From Hanamia caeni (GTDB lineage Bacteria; Bacteroidota; Bacteroidia; Chitinophagales; Chitinophagaceae), in assembly GCF_003721595.1 (NCBI RefSeq), contig NZ_RJJR01000001.1, forward strand, positions 248,001 through 312,000: DNA of 64,000 nucleotides, in the 5' to 3' direction. Shown piece by piece: positions 1 through 8,370 of this stretch. The stretch's first letter is position 1. The number at the start of each line of letters is the position of its first letter. The notes under the pieces are model-generated. The model was not told the DNA's origin. It ran no database searches and saw nothing but the letters and a program-made list of their open reading frames with translations. Both the position numbers and the translations under genes were made by a program.

Positions 1-134
1 TTTCATCATAATTTTTTTTATAAAACTAATAAAAATCGCCAAAGCGGAAAATGGAACCGCATCCCGTGATTAAAAATAGACAGTGAACCAACAAATAATT
101 GCCTTTTTTATTTTGATGTTTAGACAAAGAAAAT

Positions 135-677
135 TTACAACTCGGCCAAAATCGTTTCCGGTTTTACATCGCCCTCGAATGATTTTTTAAAGCGCCCGTT
201 TTTATCATAAATATAGATGCCAGGCAGATTTTTTACGCCAAAATAAATGGGGAAGAAAAATTTGGTATCCCGGCCCATCGTTATTTGCGGATAATTGTAA
301 ATGCGAAAAACTTTATAAAACGCCATCATCTCTTCATAAGGCAAATAAGTAAGCATTACAAATTGCGTGTTTTTAAATTGCTTTATATTTTGGGTAATCA
401 TCTTCGCTTCATTCTGGCAATGACTGCAATCCGGGCTGAACACGATGAAAATAGTATTCTTGTTTTTCTTCAAATCTTCCCTCGTAAAGGCGCTGCTATC
501 CGGCGCCCTATAAAGCGTAAATGCAGGTATGGTAGGATATTGAAGATAAGGAGCCGGTTGCCCGGCTGAATCTTTCTGGCAAAATGCAGAGAAAGAAACA
601 AGAAATAAAAATGAAAAAATGAATAAATATTTCACAGAAATGATTTTTAATAAAACTATGTAAAAGTATGAATTCAC
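135..677 (-). CDS. Thioredoxin-like / TlpA-family redox protein, exported
   Basis: A 180-residue protein with a hydrophobic leader and then a thioredoxin-like fold. The active-site motif is CSHC in the context FSPDCSHCQNEA (about residues 83-86), followed by a beta-alpha core and the expected proline region (LPGIYIYDKNGRF). Such proteins act outside the inner membrane in disulfide exchange or cytochrome c maturation; the exact partner is not visible. The ATG start gives an unusually long hydrophobic N-terminus. An internal GTG at 632 would give a classical leader beginning VKYLFIF and may be the true start. Nothing adjacent is obviously in the same operon; it is divergent from efp. Confidence 0.82.
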   Translation of the reverse strand: MNSYFYIVLLKIISVKYLFIFSFLFLVSFSAFCQKDSAGQPAPYLQYPTIPAFTLYRAPDSSAFTREDLKKNKNTIFIVFSPDCSHCQNEAKMITQNIKQFKNTQFVMLTYLPYEEMMAFYKVFRIYNYPQITMGRDTKFFFPIYFGVKNLPGIYIYDKNGRFKKSFEGDVKPETILAEL

Positions 678-763
678 GGGGCATACAGCGTTAGTTTAGC
701 AGTTGTTTAAGAATTGGGAACCACGTTTTTTTAGAAATAGCTCAGCCATTACGTCAATTCTTT

Positions 764-771
764 TACCTTTG
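764..771 (+). promoter_or_regulatory. Candidate -7 box (TACCTTTG) upstream of efp
   Basis: TACCTTTG matches the Bacteroidota sigma-A -7 consensus TAnnTTTG and lies 21 bp before the efp ATG. No clear TTTG -33 box is seen at the usual distance, so this is a weak call. Confidence 0.35.
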
Positions 772-792
772 CTGCCTCAAAAAATTTTTTAT

Positions 793-1359
793 ATGGCATC
801 TACTTCTGATATCCGGACAGGACTGATTTTAAAAATTGATGGTAGTCTTTATACTGTCATTGAATTCGGACAAAATAAAACTGCGCGCGCGGCTGCAAAG
901 GTGTGGGCAAAATTAAAAGGCGTAGACAACGGGCGCACCATCGAACAGACGTGGAACAGTGGTGAAACTATTTTTCCGGTGCGTGTTGAAAAGAGGCCCT
1001 ATCAATATCTTTTTAAAGATGATACCGGCTATACCTTTATGAACACTGAAAATTATGAACAGATTGTAGTATCGCCTGAGTTGATAGATGCTCCCCAGTT
1101 TTTAAAAGATGGCCAGGAAGTATCTGTGTTGATAAATACGGAAACCGACCTTCCGATGGGAGTTGAATTGCCCGATAAAATTGTGCTGAAAGTAACTTAC
1201 AGCGAGCCTGGTTTAAAAGGCGACACCGCCACGAAAACACTTAAACCGGCAACGGTGGAAACAGGCGCTACCGTAAATGTTCCCTTATTTGTAAACGAAG
1301 GCGAACTGATAAGGGTGAACACAAAAAACGGCGAATATGTTGAAAGAGTGAAAGAATAA
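793..1359 (+). CDS. efp: Elongation factor P
   Basis: Translation elongation factor P, 188 residues, the normal family length, when started at the ATG at 793 (MASTSDIRTG). The frame is open further upstream to 703 but that extension has no family resemblance. EF-P binds between the P and E sites and relieves stalling at polyproline. KOW-like domain I is residues 1-65, followed by two OB domains. The tip of the loop that normally reads PGKG is TARA here, so residue 32 is arginine, not the usual modified lysine. Arg32 types are known from lineages that rhamnosylate it with EarP; no earP is in this window. Downstream is accB. Confidence 0.93.
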   Translation: MASTSDIRTGLILKIDGSLYTVIEFGQNKTARAAAKVWAKLKGVDNGRTIEQTWNSGETIFPVRVEKRPYQYLFKDDTGYTFMNTENYEQIVVSPELIDAPQFLKDGQEVSVLINTETDLPMGVELPDKIVLKVTYSEPGLKGDTATKTLKPATVETGATVNVPLFVNEGELIRVNTKNGEYVERVKE

Positions 1360-1461
1360 GCGGCCAGTTCCACTAATTTTTGTTTACATTTATTCCCTTA
1401 ATTTTCAATTTAAAAAGTACCTTAGCTACTAGTTTTTTATAACCTAAATACGATATCCTGT

Positions 1462-1941
1462 ATGGACATTAAGCAAATTCATGAATTGGTAAAGCTTGTA
1501 AATAAGAGCAATATTGGTGAATTGATGATTGAACAAGAAGGTTTTAAAATTACCATAAAGCAGAAAAAAGATCCGGCGCCGATTATCGGCCAGCCAATGA
1601 TGCAACCGTTTCAGGCGATACAGCAGCCGGCGATAGCCGCTGCTCCTGCTGGCTTGCCAAAGTCATCTGAAACCAGGCAGGAATCCGCAAAGCAGGAAAA
1701 TCTTCTTACCATTAAAAGTCCCATGATCGGGACTTTTTATCGCCAGGCCGGGCCCGACAAACCCATTTTTGTAAGCGTGGGCGATGAGGTAGAAGTGGGC
1801 CAGGTAGTTTGTATTATAGAAGCCATGAAATTATTTAATGAAATAGAAAGTGAAGTAGCCGGAAAGATTGTGAAAGTGCTGGTAGAAGATGCCTCTCCGG
1901 TAGAGTTTGATCAGCCATTGTTTTTGGTAGAGCCGGCTTAA
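1462..1941 (+). CDS. accB: Acetyl-CoA carboxylase biotin carboxyl carrier protein
   Basis: BCCP, 159 residues. It carries the biotin that AccC carboxylates and that the carboxyltransferase uses to make malonyl-CoA. The N-terminal helix region MDIKQIHELV is typical. A Pro/Ala/Gln-rich linker spans about residues 38-65 and the biotinyl domain about 82-158. The biotin-attachment motif EAMKLFNEIE places the modified lysine at K123. The gene forms an accBC unit with accC, but an unrelated small gene and repeats lie between them. The stop codon region runs directly into an AT-rich repeat. Confidence 0.96.
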   Translation: MDIKQIHELVKLVNKSNIGELMIEQEGFKITIKQKKDPAPIIGQPMMQPFQAIQQPAIAAAPAGLPKSSETRQESAKQENLLTIKSPMIGTFYRQAGPDKPIFVSVGDEVEVGQVVCIIEAMKLFNEIESEVAGKIVKVLVEDASPVEFDQPLFLVEPA

Positions 1942-1978
1942 TTAGTTAATTAGTTAATTAGCTGATATGCTAATTTAA
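1938..1978. repeat. AT-rich TTAATTAG / CTAATTAGCT repeat, copy 1
   Basis: Tandem TTAATTAG units followed by CTGATATGCTAATTT directly after accB. Its reverse complement resembles the sequences at 2472-2520 and 19467-19484. Together with the copy at 2472 it brackets the small gene between accB and accC. Confidence 0.55.
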
Positions 1979-2016
1979 GCATGGTAAATTTTCTCTTTTC
2001 TATATAATTCTTATTT

Positions 2017-2409
2017 ATGAAGAAGGAAGAAATTGAATCAAATCCTATTCTGAAACTCACTTTCGAATTTTCATTATTAATTATAGATTATTGCGATCTT
2101 CTTGATGAGAGGAAAAAATATACAATCAGCAGGCAACTACTCAAATCGGGCACTTCAATTGGCGCAAATTGTACAGAAGCTCAGAATGCCGAAAGCAAAA
2201 TAGATTTTATTCATAAAATTAAAATTGCTGCAAAAGAAGCCGATGAAACTCAATACTGGCTTTTATTATGCAACTATTCAGACAGATACCCCGAATGTGA
2301 TTCATTGCTCTTAAAACTTGAATCGGTTCAAAAGGTTATTAATAAGATTTTAGGAACGGCTAAAAGAAAAACCCCGATAAGTTCTGTGATGGACTTTTTC
2401 ATTTTTTAG
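2017..2409 (+). CDS. Four-helix-bundle protein (23S rRNA intervening-sequence / S23 family)
   Basis: A 130-residue helical protein with the signature of the four-helix-bundle family first seen inside 23S rRNA intervening sequences: SRQLLKSGTSIGANCTEA, then E(S)KxDFxxKxxIAxKEADETxYWL. The family is widespread as isolated copies in Bacteroidota; its molecular role is unknown. It stands between accB and accC on the same strand, with AT-rich repeats on both sides (1938-1978 and 2472-2520), which suggests that gene plus repeats arrived as a unit. Any transcript of accBC would include it. Confidence 0.85.
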   Translation: MKKEEIESNPILKLTFEFSLLIIDYCDLLDERKKYTISRQLLKSGTSIGANCTEAQNAESKIDFIHKIKIAAKEADETQYWLLLCNYSDRYPECDSLLLKLESVQKVINKILGTAKRKTPISSVMDFFIF

Positions 2410-2471
2410 CGAATTAAAAGAAAGTATATTTAAAAAGAAGACTTAAAATTCTTAAAAATTAAAACTGAGAT

Positions 2472-2520
2472 TAGCACGTTAGCACATCAACTAATCAGCT
2501 AATTAGCTAATTGGCACATT
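2472..2520. repeat. AT-rich CTAATCAGCTAATTAGCT repeat, copy 2
   Basis: TTAGCACGTTAGCACATCA followed by CTAATCAGCTAATTAGCT (2491-2508) and AATTGGCACATT, ending 7 bp before the accC ATG. The 18-base core is repeated exactly at 19467-19484. Confidence 0.7.
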
Positions 2521-2526
2521 AAAAAG

Positions 2527-3864
2527 ATGTTTAAAAAAATACTCATTGCAAACAGGGGCGAAATAGCCCTGAGGATAATCAGAACCTGTAAAGAAATGGG
2601 CATCAAAACGGTGGCCGTTTATTCTACAGCCGATAAAGACAGCCTGCATGTAAAATTTGCTGATGAAGCGGTTTGTATCGGTAAGCCAGCCAGCATAGAC
2701 AGCTACCTGAATATTCCACACATTATGGCGGCGGTTGAAATTACCAATGCGGATGCCATACACCCGGGATATGGATTCCTGGCAGAAAATGCAAAGTTTG
2801 CCCAGATATGTTTTGACCACGGCATTAAATTTATCGGACCAACTCCCGCGATGATTAATTCTATGGGCGATAAAATTACGGCTAAGGAAACGATGATTGT
2901 TTCGGGAGTGCCCGTTGTTCCTGGCGTAGAGGGCTTGCTGGAAGATGTGAACCATGCAAAAAAATCGGCCAAAAAAGTAGGCTATCCCGTTATCTTAAAG
3001 GCAACTGCCGGTGGGGGAGGTAAAGGCATGCGCGTAGTTTGGAGCGAAAAAGAAATGGAAAGGGCATTTGAAACGGCGAAAATTGAAGCAGGCGCTGCGT
3101 TTAAGAACGACGGTATTTACATGGAAAAATATGTGGAGGAGCCACATCATATAGAAATTCAAATTGCCGGCGACCAATATGGAAATGTGTGCCATCTTAG
3201 CGAAAGAGATTGTTCTATTCAACGCCGCCACCAAAAGCTGGTGGAAGAATCCCCTTCCCCTTTTATGACGCCGGAATTACGCGAAAGAATGGGAGAAGCG
3301 GCCATCAAAGCAGCCTCTGCTATCAATTATGAAAGCGTGGGTACTGTTGAATTCCTGGTGGATAAAAACCGTGATTTTTATTTCATGGAAATGAATACGA
3401 GGATCCAGGTGGAGCATTGTGTTACAGAAGAAGTAGTGAATTACGATTTGATTAAAGAGCAAATAAAGATTGCCGCCGGTGAAAAAATTTCAGGGAGAAA
3501 TTATTATCCTGAAATGCATGCAATAGAATGCAGGATAAATGCCGAAGATCCTTATAACGATTTCCGGCCTTCTCCCGGCCGCATCACCGTTCTTCATCAG
3601 CCGGGCGGACATGGCGTGCGCGTTGACAGCCATTGCTACGCGGGCTACGTAATTCCGCCTTATTATGACAGCATGATTGGAAAATTGATTACCATGGCCC
3701 AGACGCGGGATGAGGCTATTGACACGATGTACAGAGCTTTAAGCGAATATGTGATCGAAGGTATCAAAACTACCATTCCTTTTCATCTTCAACTGATGCA
3801 AAATGAGCAGTTCAGGAAAGGAAATTTCACTACCAAGTTTCTGGAAGATTTCAAAATGGTTTAA
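2527..3864 (+). CDS. accC: Acetyl-CoA carboxylase, biotin carboxylase subunit
   Basis: Biotin carboxylase, 445 residues, full length. It uses ATP and bicarbonate to carboxylate the biotin of AccB in the first step of fatty-acid synthesis. The N-terminal Rossmann-like domain starts [17 protein letters not shown]. The ATP-grasp domain carries the glycine loop [11 protein letters not shown] (about residues 158-168) and the catalytic [10 protein letters not shown] stretch. The C-terminal domain has INAEDP and FRPSPG. It is the second gene of the accB-accC unit, 117 bp after the intervening four-helix-bundle gene. Confidence 0.97.
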   Translation: MFKKILIANRGEIALRIIRTCKEMGIKTVAVYSTADKDSLHVKFADEAVCIGKPASIDSYLNIPHIMAAVEITNADAIHPGYGFLAENAKFAQICFDHGIKFIGPTPAMINSMGDKITAKETMIVSGVPVVPGVEGLLEDVNHAKKSAKKVGYPVILKATAGGGGKGMRVVWSEKEMERAFETAKIEAGAAFKNDGIYMEKYVEEPHHIEIQIAGDQYGNVCHLSERDCSIQRRHQKLVEESPSPFMTPELRERMGEAAIKAASAINYESVGTVEFLVDKNRDFYFMEMNTRIQVEHCVTEEVVNYDLIKEQIKIAAGEKISGRNYYPEMHAIECRINAEDPYNDFRPSPGRITVLHQPGGHGVRVDSHCYAGYVIPPYYDSMIGKLITMAQTRDEAIDTMYRALSEYVIEGIKTTIPFHLQLMQNEQFRKGNFTTKFLEDFKMV

Positions 3865-3866
3865 TA

Positions 3867-3898
3867 CAGTAAAGGCATAAAAAAAGTCTTTTTTATTT
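3867..3898 (+). repeat. CAGTAAA-type 32-bp element, copy a; probable terminator of accC
   Basis: Starts 3 bp after the accC stop: CAGTAAAGGCATAAA then AAAAGTCTTTTTTATTT. ATAAAAAA at 3877-3884 can pair with TTTTTTAT at 3889-3896. It lies between convergent genes and could end transcripts from both sides. Confidence 0.55.
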
Positions 3899-3926
3899 CC
3901 TTAAGTTCAGGAAGAAATAACAGCTT

Positions 3927-5333
3927 CTACTTTATCTGTTTTTCAATTTCATTTACATCGATATTTCGTTGCGCAAATTCAGGCTGTTGCATCAACCGCT
4001 TTTTATCATTAAAGCCAAGGGCTATGGCCTTTTCCAAGTCTTTTCTGATTTTTTCTGCTTCATTATTTCGCGCATCTAAAATCGCGGAAAAATACCATGC
4101 TTCACTATTTGTTGGGTCGGCCATTTTGTAAAGCGCTACGAAAAACTCGGCGATTTTATTTTCATTACGGTTAATCATCTGGTTGCTGATAGTATAAAAC
4201 GCTAAGGAAAGATATGCCTGTAACCGTTGATACATCTGGCTTTCGGCATTTTTCAGTCGGGATTTGGCCTTTACCTCTTTTATCGTCTTTTCCCAATAGC
4301 CCGCATCCGTGTCTGCAAATTTTTGCTGGTAATCGAATTTTAATTTTTCTTCTTTGGCCAATAATTGTCGTCTTTGCTCTTTTTGTTGTTGAAAAATATT
4401 TGATCGAGTAATTGCACTTTGCTTTTGTACAAACCAATTTTGTTCATCTTGAAACCCCTGCAACATAGTCGCGGCAAGCTTACAATTTTGCTGTGCCTGG
4501 ATTAGTTGATTTTGCTTCATTTTTTTATTGACAATTTCTTTCAGTTGCGCTGCAAACTGGTGAGTAAACAAGCTATCAGCGGGAATTAACTTATCGCGCA
4601 TCGCTTCCAACTGCCAGCCTTCAAAAGCAATAGCCATCGTTGTTTCGGGAGCCCATTCATGGATGCCGTCAAAATAAATAATACTGTGGCGTGTGTGGGT
4701 TTTATCCAAAAGATTTTCAATGGCGGCCAGGTCAGTCATGTTTAAATCACCCTCGCCGGCTATCGCCGTATAGCTGAATGTAAAATCACCTGCGTGGGTA
4801 ATATCTTCAAGTCCTGCGCCATTTGCAACGATCCCTTTTATTCCAGGAAAGTGGAGTGCCAAATACGTAGCTACCTTAGCGCCTCCTGAAAATCCGCATA
4901 GATAAATTCGGTCGGCGTTTACGTTGGCTCTTTTTACAAGATCATCTTTCATTGCTGTAAAAATCTTTCCGGCGTCATCCAGGTTGTTGCCATTTTTTGA
5001 ATCGTTGCTTCCTGCTAAAATGAAATGAAAGCTGTCGGCCAAAGATTTATATTTTTTAACCGGCAACACACCATTCCCATGCGGATCAAAAAAATAAACC
5101 ACGGGCAAAGGGTTATTATTTTTTGATGATGGAATATACAAGGCATACGACATTGCCGGATCTGAGCCACAAACTACTTTGGGGATGATACTGTCTTTCG
5201 GAAGAACCGAGGAAATATCAATCCGTTTAATTAAAGAGGAATCAATGTTTGCGTCTTTATGATGACTACTTCCGCCGCAGGCGATTGTATACAATGAAAC
5301 CAGGATGAAAAAAAGAAAGTAATTGGTTTTCAT
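3927..5333 (-). CDS. Putative lipoprotein alpha/beta hydrolase with C-terminal helical repeats
   Basis: Started at MKTNYFLFFI (5333) rather than the ATG four codons upstream, because this gives a clean lipoprotein signal with the lipobox TIAC, followed by GGSS. The middle (residues about 40-250) looks like a dienelactone-hydrolase or feruloyl-esterase type alpha/beta hydrolase. It has the nucleophile elbow CGFSGGAKVA (GxSxG) and a late histidine in DGIHEWAP. The C-terminal 200 residues are Lys/Gln-rich and helical and end in a TPR-like segment (NSEAWYFSAILDARNN...LEKAIALGF). The substrate is unknown. The likely site is the cell envelope. Convergent with accC. Confidence 0.75.
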   Translation of the reverse strand: MKTNYFLFFILVSLYTIACGGSSHHKDANIDSSLIKRIDISSVLPKDSIIPKVVCGSDPAMSYALYIPSSKNNNPLPVVYFFDPHGNGVLPVKKYKSLADSFHFILAGSNDSKNGNNLDDAGKIFTAMKDDLVKRANVNADRIYLCGFSGGAKVATYLALHFPGIKGIVANGAGLEDITHAGDFTFSYTAIAGEGDLNMTDLAAIENLLDKTHTRHSIIYFDGIHEWAPETTMAIAFEGWQLEAMRDKLIPADSLFTHQFAAQLKEIVNKKMKQNQLIQAQQNCKLAATMLQGFQDEQNWFVQKQSAITRSNIFQQQKEQRRQLLAKEEKLKFDYQQKFADTDAGYWEKTIKEVKAKSRLKNAESQMYQRLQAYLSLAFYTISNQMINRNENKIAEFFVALYKMADPTNSEAWYFSAILDARNNEAEKIRKDLEKAIALGFNDKKRLMQQPEFAQRNIDVNEIEKQIK

Positions 5334-5516
5334 AACCGGATGCAAATTTCGCGGAAAGTTAATTTATTTGCGCGGCCGGCAACAGTAAGCAGGCAAATTC
5401 TGGGGTTTTTATTTTCCGTTCTGCAGGCATGAACAAACTATATCATGCAGGATACCAAAATAACTTTCTATATTTTCCTGTAATTTGCAATTCCACCTAA
5501 ACTCAACAATTTTCCC

Positions 5517-8141
5517 ATGAAGTTCAAAGGATTCCTTTTCTTAGCCCTGTGTGTTTTTGGTGCCACCGCCCATGCGCAACAACCATACGAACTCAACAGC
5601 GGATGGAAATGCATCAATGTAAAAGACATAAATAAGAATGGAGAAAAAATTTCGCAACTGTCTTTTTCTTTAATAGGTTTTATGCCTGCAACGGTGCCCG
5701 GCACGGTGCTTACCACGATGCTCAACAATAAAATGGTACCCGATCCATTCTATGGAATGAACAATGAAAAAATTCCTGATATCTATAACACGGGCAGTGA
5801 CTATTACACTTACTGGTTTGTAAAAGATTTTACAGAAAAAAGTACCAGCGCTGAAGAACAGGTGTGGCTGCATTTTCGGGGCATCAATTATAGTTGCGAT
5901 GTTTTTCTGAACGGCCACCAACTGAATGATAAAAGATTTTATGGAATGTTTTTGCGGCAGCAATATAATATTACAAAGTGGCTGACGAAAAATGGAAAGA
6001 ACCGGTTGGCGGTGATTGTCTATCCGCCGGATCCTGTTGGTGACCCCAATGGCGGACAGGGCGGCGACGGCACTATTGCAAAAAATGTTTCGCATCAGTA
6101 TGTAGCGGGCTGGGATTGGATACAACCTGTGCGAGATCGCAACACGGGTATTTGGGATAAAGTAACGATTGAAAGAACCGGCGCTGTTAAGGTACAAAAC
6201 ACGCATGTGATCACACTTGTTCCGGGCAAAAGATTTGTTGAAGGAGAGCAGGCGCCGGCCACTATAAAAGTGTCTGCTGAATTAAACAATGCAACTGATA
6301 AAGAAGTGCATGGCACGTTGGAGTATTCTGTCGCGGGAGAAAAAATTTCCACGAATGCTTCTGTTCCTCCCAACACAAATATTAACTTGCAATTGCCGGA
6401 TTATGTTTTGAAGAATCCAAAACTTTGGTGGCCCAATGGCTATGGCCCGCAAAACCTATACAACAGCAATGTACAGTTTATAAAAGATGACGGTTCAGCA
6501 AGTGATGCAGAAGATATAAAATTTGGCGTGCGTGAAATCAATACGGTTTGGAACACTACAACCCGTAGCCGCGAAGTGTTGGTAAACGGGCAAAAAATAT
6601 TTGTCAAAGGTGGCAATTGGATCATTTCTGACGAGATGCTTCGTTTTACTGATGCACGTTACGATGCGGAGATCCGGTTTCACCGGGATATGAAATTGAA
6701 TCTGATTCGCGTTTGGGGCGGCGCGATTACAGAGCGCCCGGAATTTTATGATGCGTGCGATAAATATGGATTGCTGGTGATGCAGGATTTCTGGAACTCC
6801 GGTGATTGCAACGGCCGCTGGATGGATCCAAAGAAAAAAGACGATCAATGGACAAGAAGAAAATATCCTGATGATCATCAATTGTTTTTGGCTTCGGTGG
6901 TTGACCAGGTGAAGATGCTGCGCAATCATCCTTCGCTCGCTTTGTGGTGTGGTGGTAATGAAATTACTCCGCCTGAAGATATTTTAGTTGCGATGCGCGA
7001 TTCCATTATGCCGAAGTTGGATGATACAAGATATTTTATAGAATATTCTAATTCTGATAGCATGTCGTACAATCCTTATGGAGGCAATGGCGACGGGCCT
7101 TACGGTATACAAAATATCAATGCTTTTTGGGCACACCAAACCTATCCTTTTAACTCAGAAATAGGTTCTGTTGGAATGGGCGATTATGCGTCATTGAAAA
7201 GATTTATACCAAAAGAAAATCTGGTTCTTCCGAATGAAGATTACAGGAACATGGACAGCGTATGGCGGTATCATAAGTATAGCGGTTACGGTAATCATAT
7301 CGATGCTTATGGCAAACCAACGGATGTAAAAGATTTTGCGGACAAAGCTCAGTTAGCGAATTACGATCAATATCGTGCATTGATGGAAGGGTTTAGTGCT
7401 CACATGTGGGAATGGTACACTGGCGTTATCATTTGGAAAACACAAAATCCGTGGACAGCTTTGCGTGGGCAGATGTATGATTATTATCTCGATCCCAATG
7501 CATGCCTGTATGGTTTGCATAAAGGAAGCGAGGCATTTCATGTGATGTACGATAATGCAGATGGAATGGTGATGATCGCCAATAACACGTTTACCGAAAA
7601 GCGTAATATCATGTTGAAAGCGGAGGCGTTTGATATGGATGGTAAAGGAAGAGTTCTTACACAGGTATTTTCCTACATTGAACCAACCAGCTCTAAAAAA
7701 TATTTATCTCTAAAAAATGCAATTGATAGAATGGCACACGATAAGGGGGTGTTTCTTTATTTGTCTTTGCTGGATGAAAACAAAAATTTGCTGGACGATA
7801 ATTTATATTGGCTGCCGGATTCCACAGGTAATTATTCAGGATTGCAGCAAATGAAAAAAGCAACCGTAGAAGTTACAGCGCATAAAATGGAACCTGGAAA
7901 AATAGAAGTAACAATCAGTAATTCAAAAGAAAATCCTATTGCATTTTTCAACAGGCTTTCGTTGGTGAATTCCAAAACGAAGCAAAGAATATTGCCGGCG
8001 TTTTACACTGACAATTATATTTCGGTGTTACCGGGCGAGACTAAAAAAATCACTATTGATTATACGCCTGGCGCCAATGAAAATGCAGCAGTGGAATTAT
8101 ATGGATGGAACGTGGAGGAGCGGGTGATTGGGATAAAGTAA
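5517..8141 (+). CDS. Glycoside hydrolase family 2 (beta-mannosidase / exo-beta-glucosaminidase type), secreted
   Basis: An 874-residue secreted enzyme with the signal peptide MKFKGFLFLALCVFGATAHAQ. The GH2 sugar-binding and immunoglobulin-like domains precede the TIM barrel at about residues 350-640. The acid/base glutamate is E482 in LWCGGNEITPP and the likely nucleophile is E548 in FNSEIGSVG. The overall length and the DFWNSGDCNGRW stretch fit the beta-mannosidase or exo-beta-D-glucosaminidase branch better than beta-galactosidase. It probably removes terminal sugars from plant or fungal glycans in the periplasm or outside the cell. It is monocistronic between the hydrolase lipoprotein and the M23 peptidase. 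Confidence 0.9.
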   Translation: MKFKGFLFLALCVFGATAHAQQPYELNSGWKCINVKDINKNGEKISQLSFSLIGFMPATVPGTVLTTMLNNKMVPDPFYGMNNEKIPDIYNTGSDYYTYWFVKDFTEKSTSAEEQVWLHFRGINYSCDVFLNGHQLNDKRFYGMFLRQQYNITKWLTKNGKNRLAVIVYPPDPVGDPNGGQGGDGTIAKNVSHQYVAGWDWIQPVRDRNTGIWDKVTIERTGAVKVQNTHVITLVPGKRFVEGEQAPATIKVSAELNNATDKEVHGTLEYSVAGEKISTNASVPPNTNINLQLPDYVLKNPKLWWPNGYGPQNLYNSNVQFIKDDGSASDAEDIKFGVREINTVWNTTTRSREVLVNGQKIFVKGGNWIISDEMLRFTDARYDAEIRFHRDMKLNLIRVWGGAITERPEFYDACDKYGLLVMQDFWNSGDCNGRWMDPKKKDDQWTRRKYPDDHQLFLASVVDQVKMLRNHPSLALWCGGNEITPPEDILVAMRDSIMPKLDDTRYFIEYSNSDSMSYNPYGGNGDGPYGIQNINAFWAHQTYPFNSEIGSVGMGDYASLKRFIPKENLVLPNEDYRNMDSVWRYHKYSGYGNHIDAYGKPTDVKDFADKAQLANYDQYRALMEGFSAHMWEWYTGVIIWKTQNPWTALRGQMYDYYLDPNACLYGLHKGSEAFHVMYDNADGMVMIANNTFTEKRNIMLKAEAFDMDGKGRVLTQVFSYIEPTSSKKYLSLKNAIDRMAHDKGVFLYLSLLDENKNLLDDNLYWLPDSTGNYSGLQQMKKATVEVTAHKMEPGKIEVTISNSKENPIAFFNRLSLVNSKTKQRILPAFYTDNYISVLPGETKKITIDYTPGANENAAVELYGWNVEERVIGIK

Positions 8142-8268
8142 TTCGGATGATAAGAAAATAGAAATTATAAGTATTTGTTGTTTCAATGAACGATTCATAT
8201 TTCAGCAATCCACGTCCTTCAACCGGACATAATGCAAGAGAAAAAGTGGGTTTGTATTTGAGAATCGT

Positions 8269-8303
8269 TGAATGGTCAATCTTGAATGGTCAATCGTGAA
8301 TGG
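8269..8303. repeat. 14-bp tandem repeat, 2.5 copies
   Basis: TGAATGGTCAATCT, TGAATGGTCAATCG and TGAATGG follow one another in the convergent gap between the GH2 gene and the M23 peptidase gene. Too short to be coding; no role evident. Confidence 0.7.
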
Positions 8304-8310
8304 TGTCTGA

Positions 8311-8343
8311 AAATAAAAAATAGCGATAATTGTTTATTTACTG
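8311..8343 (-). repeat. CAGTAAA-type element, copy b; behind the M23 peptidase gene
   Basis: Read on the minus strand it is CAGTAAATAAACAATT, six bases, then CTATTTTTTATTT, starting 27 bp after the stop of the M23 gene. Same layout as the accC copy: CAGTAAA first and a T6ATTT end. Confidence 0.5.
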
Positions 8344-8370
8344 GTACAGATGGGCAAGCGGCAAAAGCAA

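Noticed and set aside
1..9. ATGATGAAA on the minus strand at the left edge, a possible start of a gene leaving the window
   Set aside because: Only three codons are visible, so it cannot be supported.
703..792. N-terminal extension of the EF-P frame
   Set aside because: The first 30 codons have no EF-P similarity, contain the promoter-like TACCTTTG box, and the family starts at the ATG at 793.
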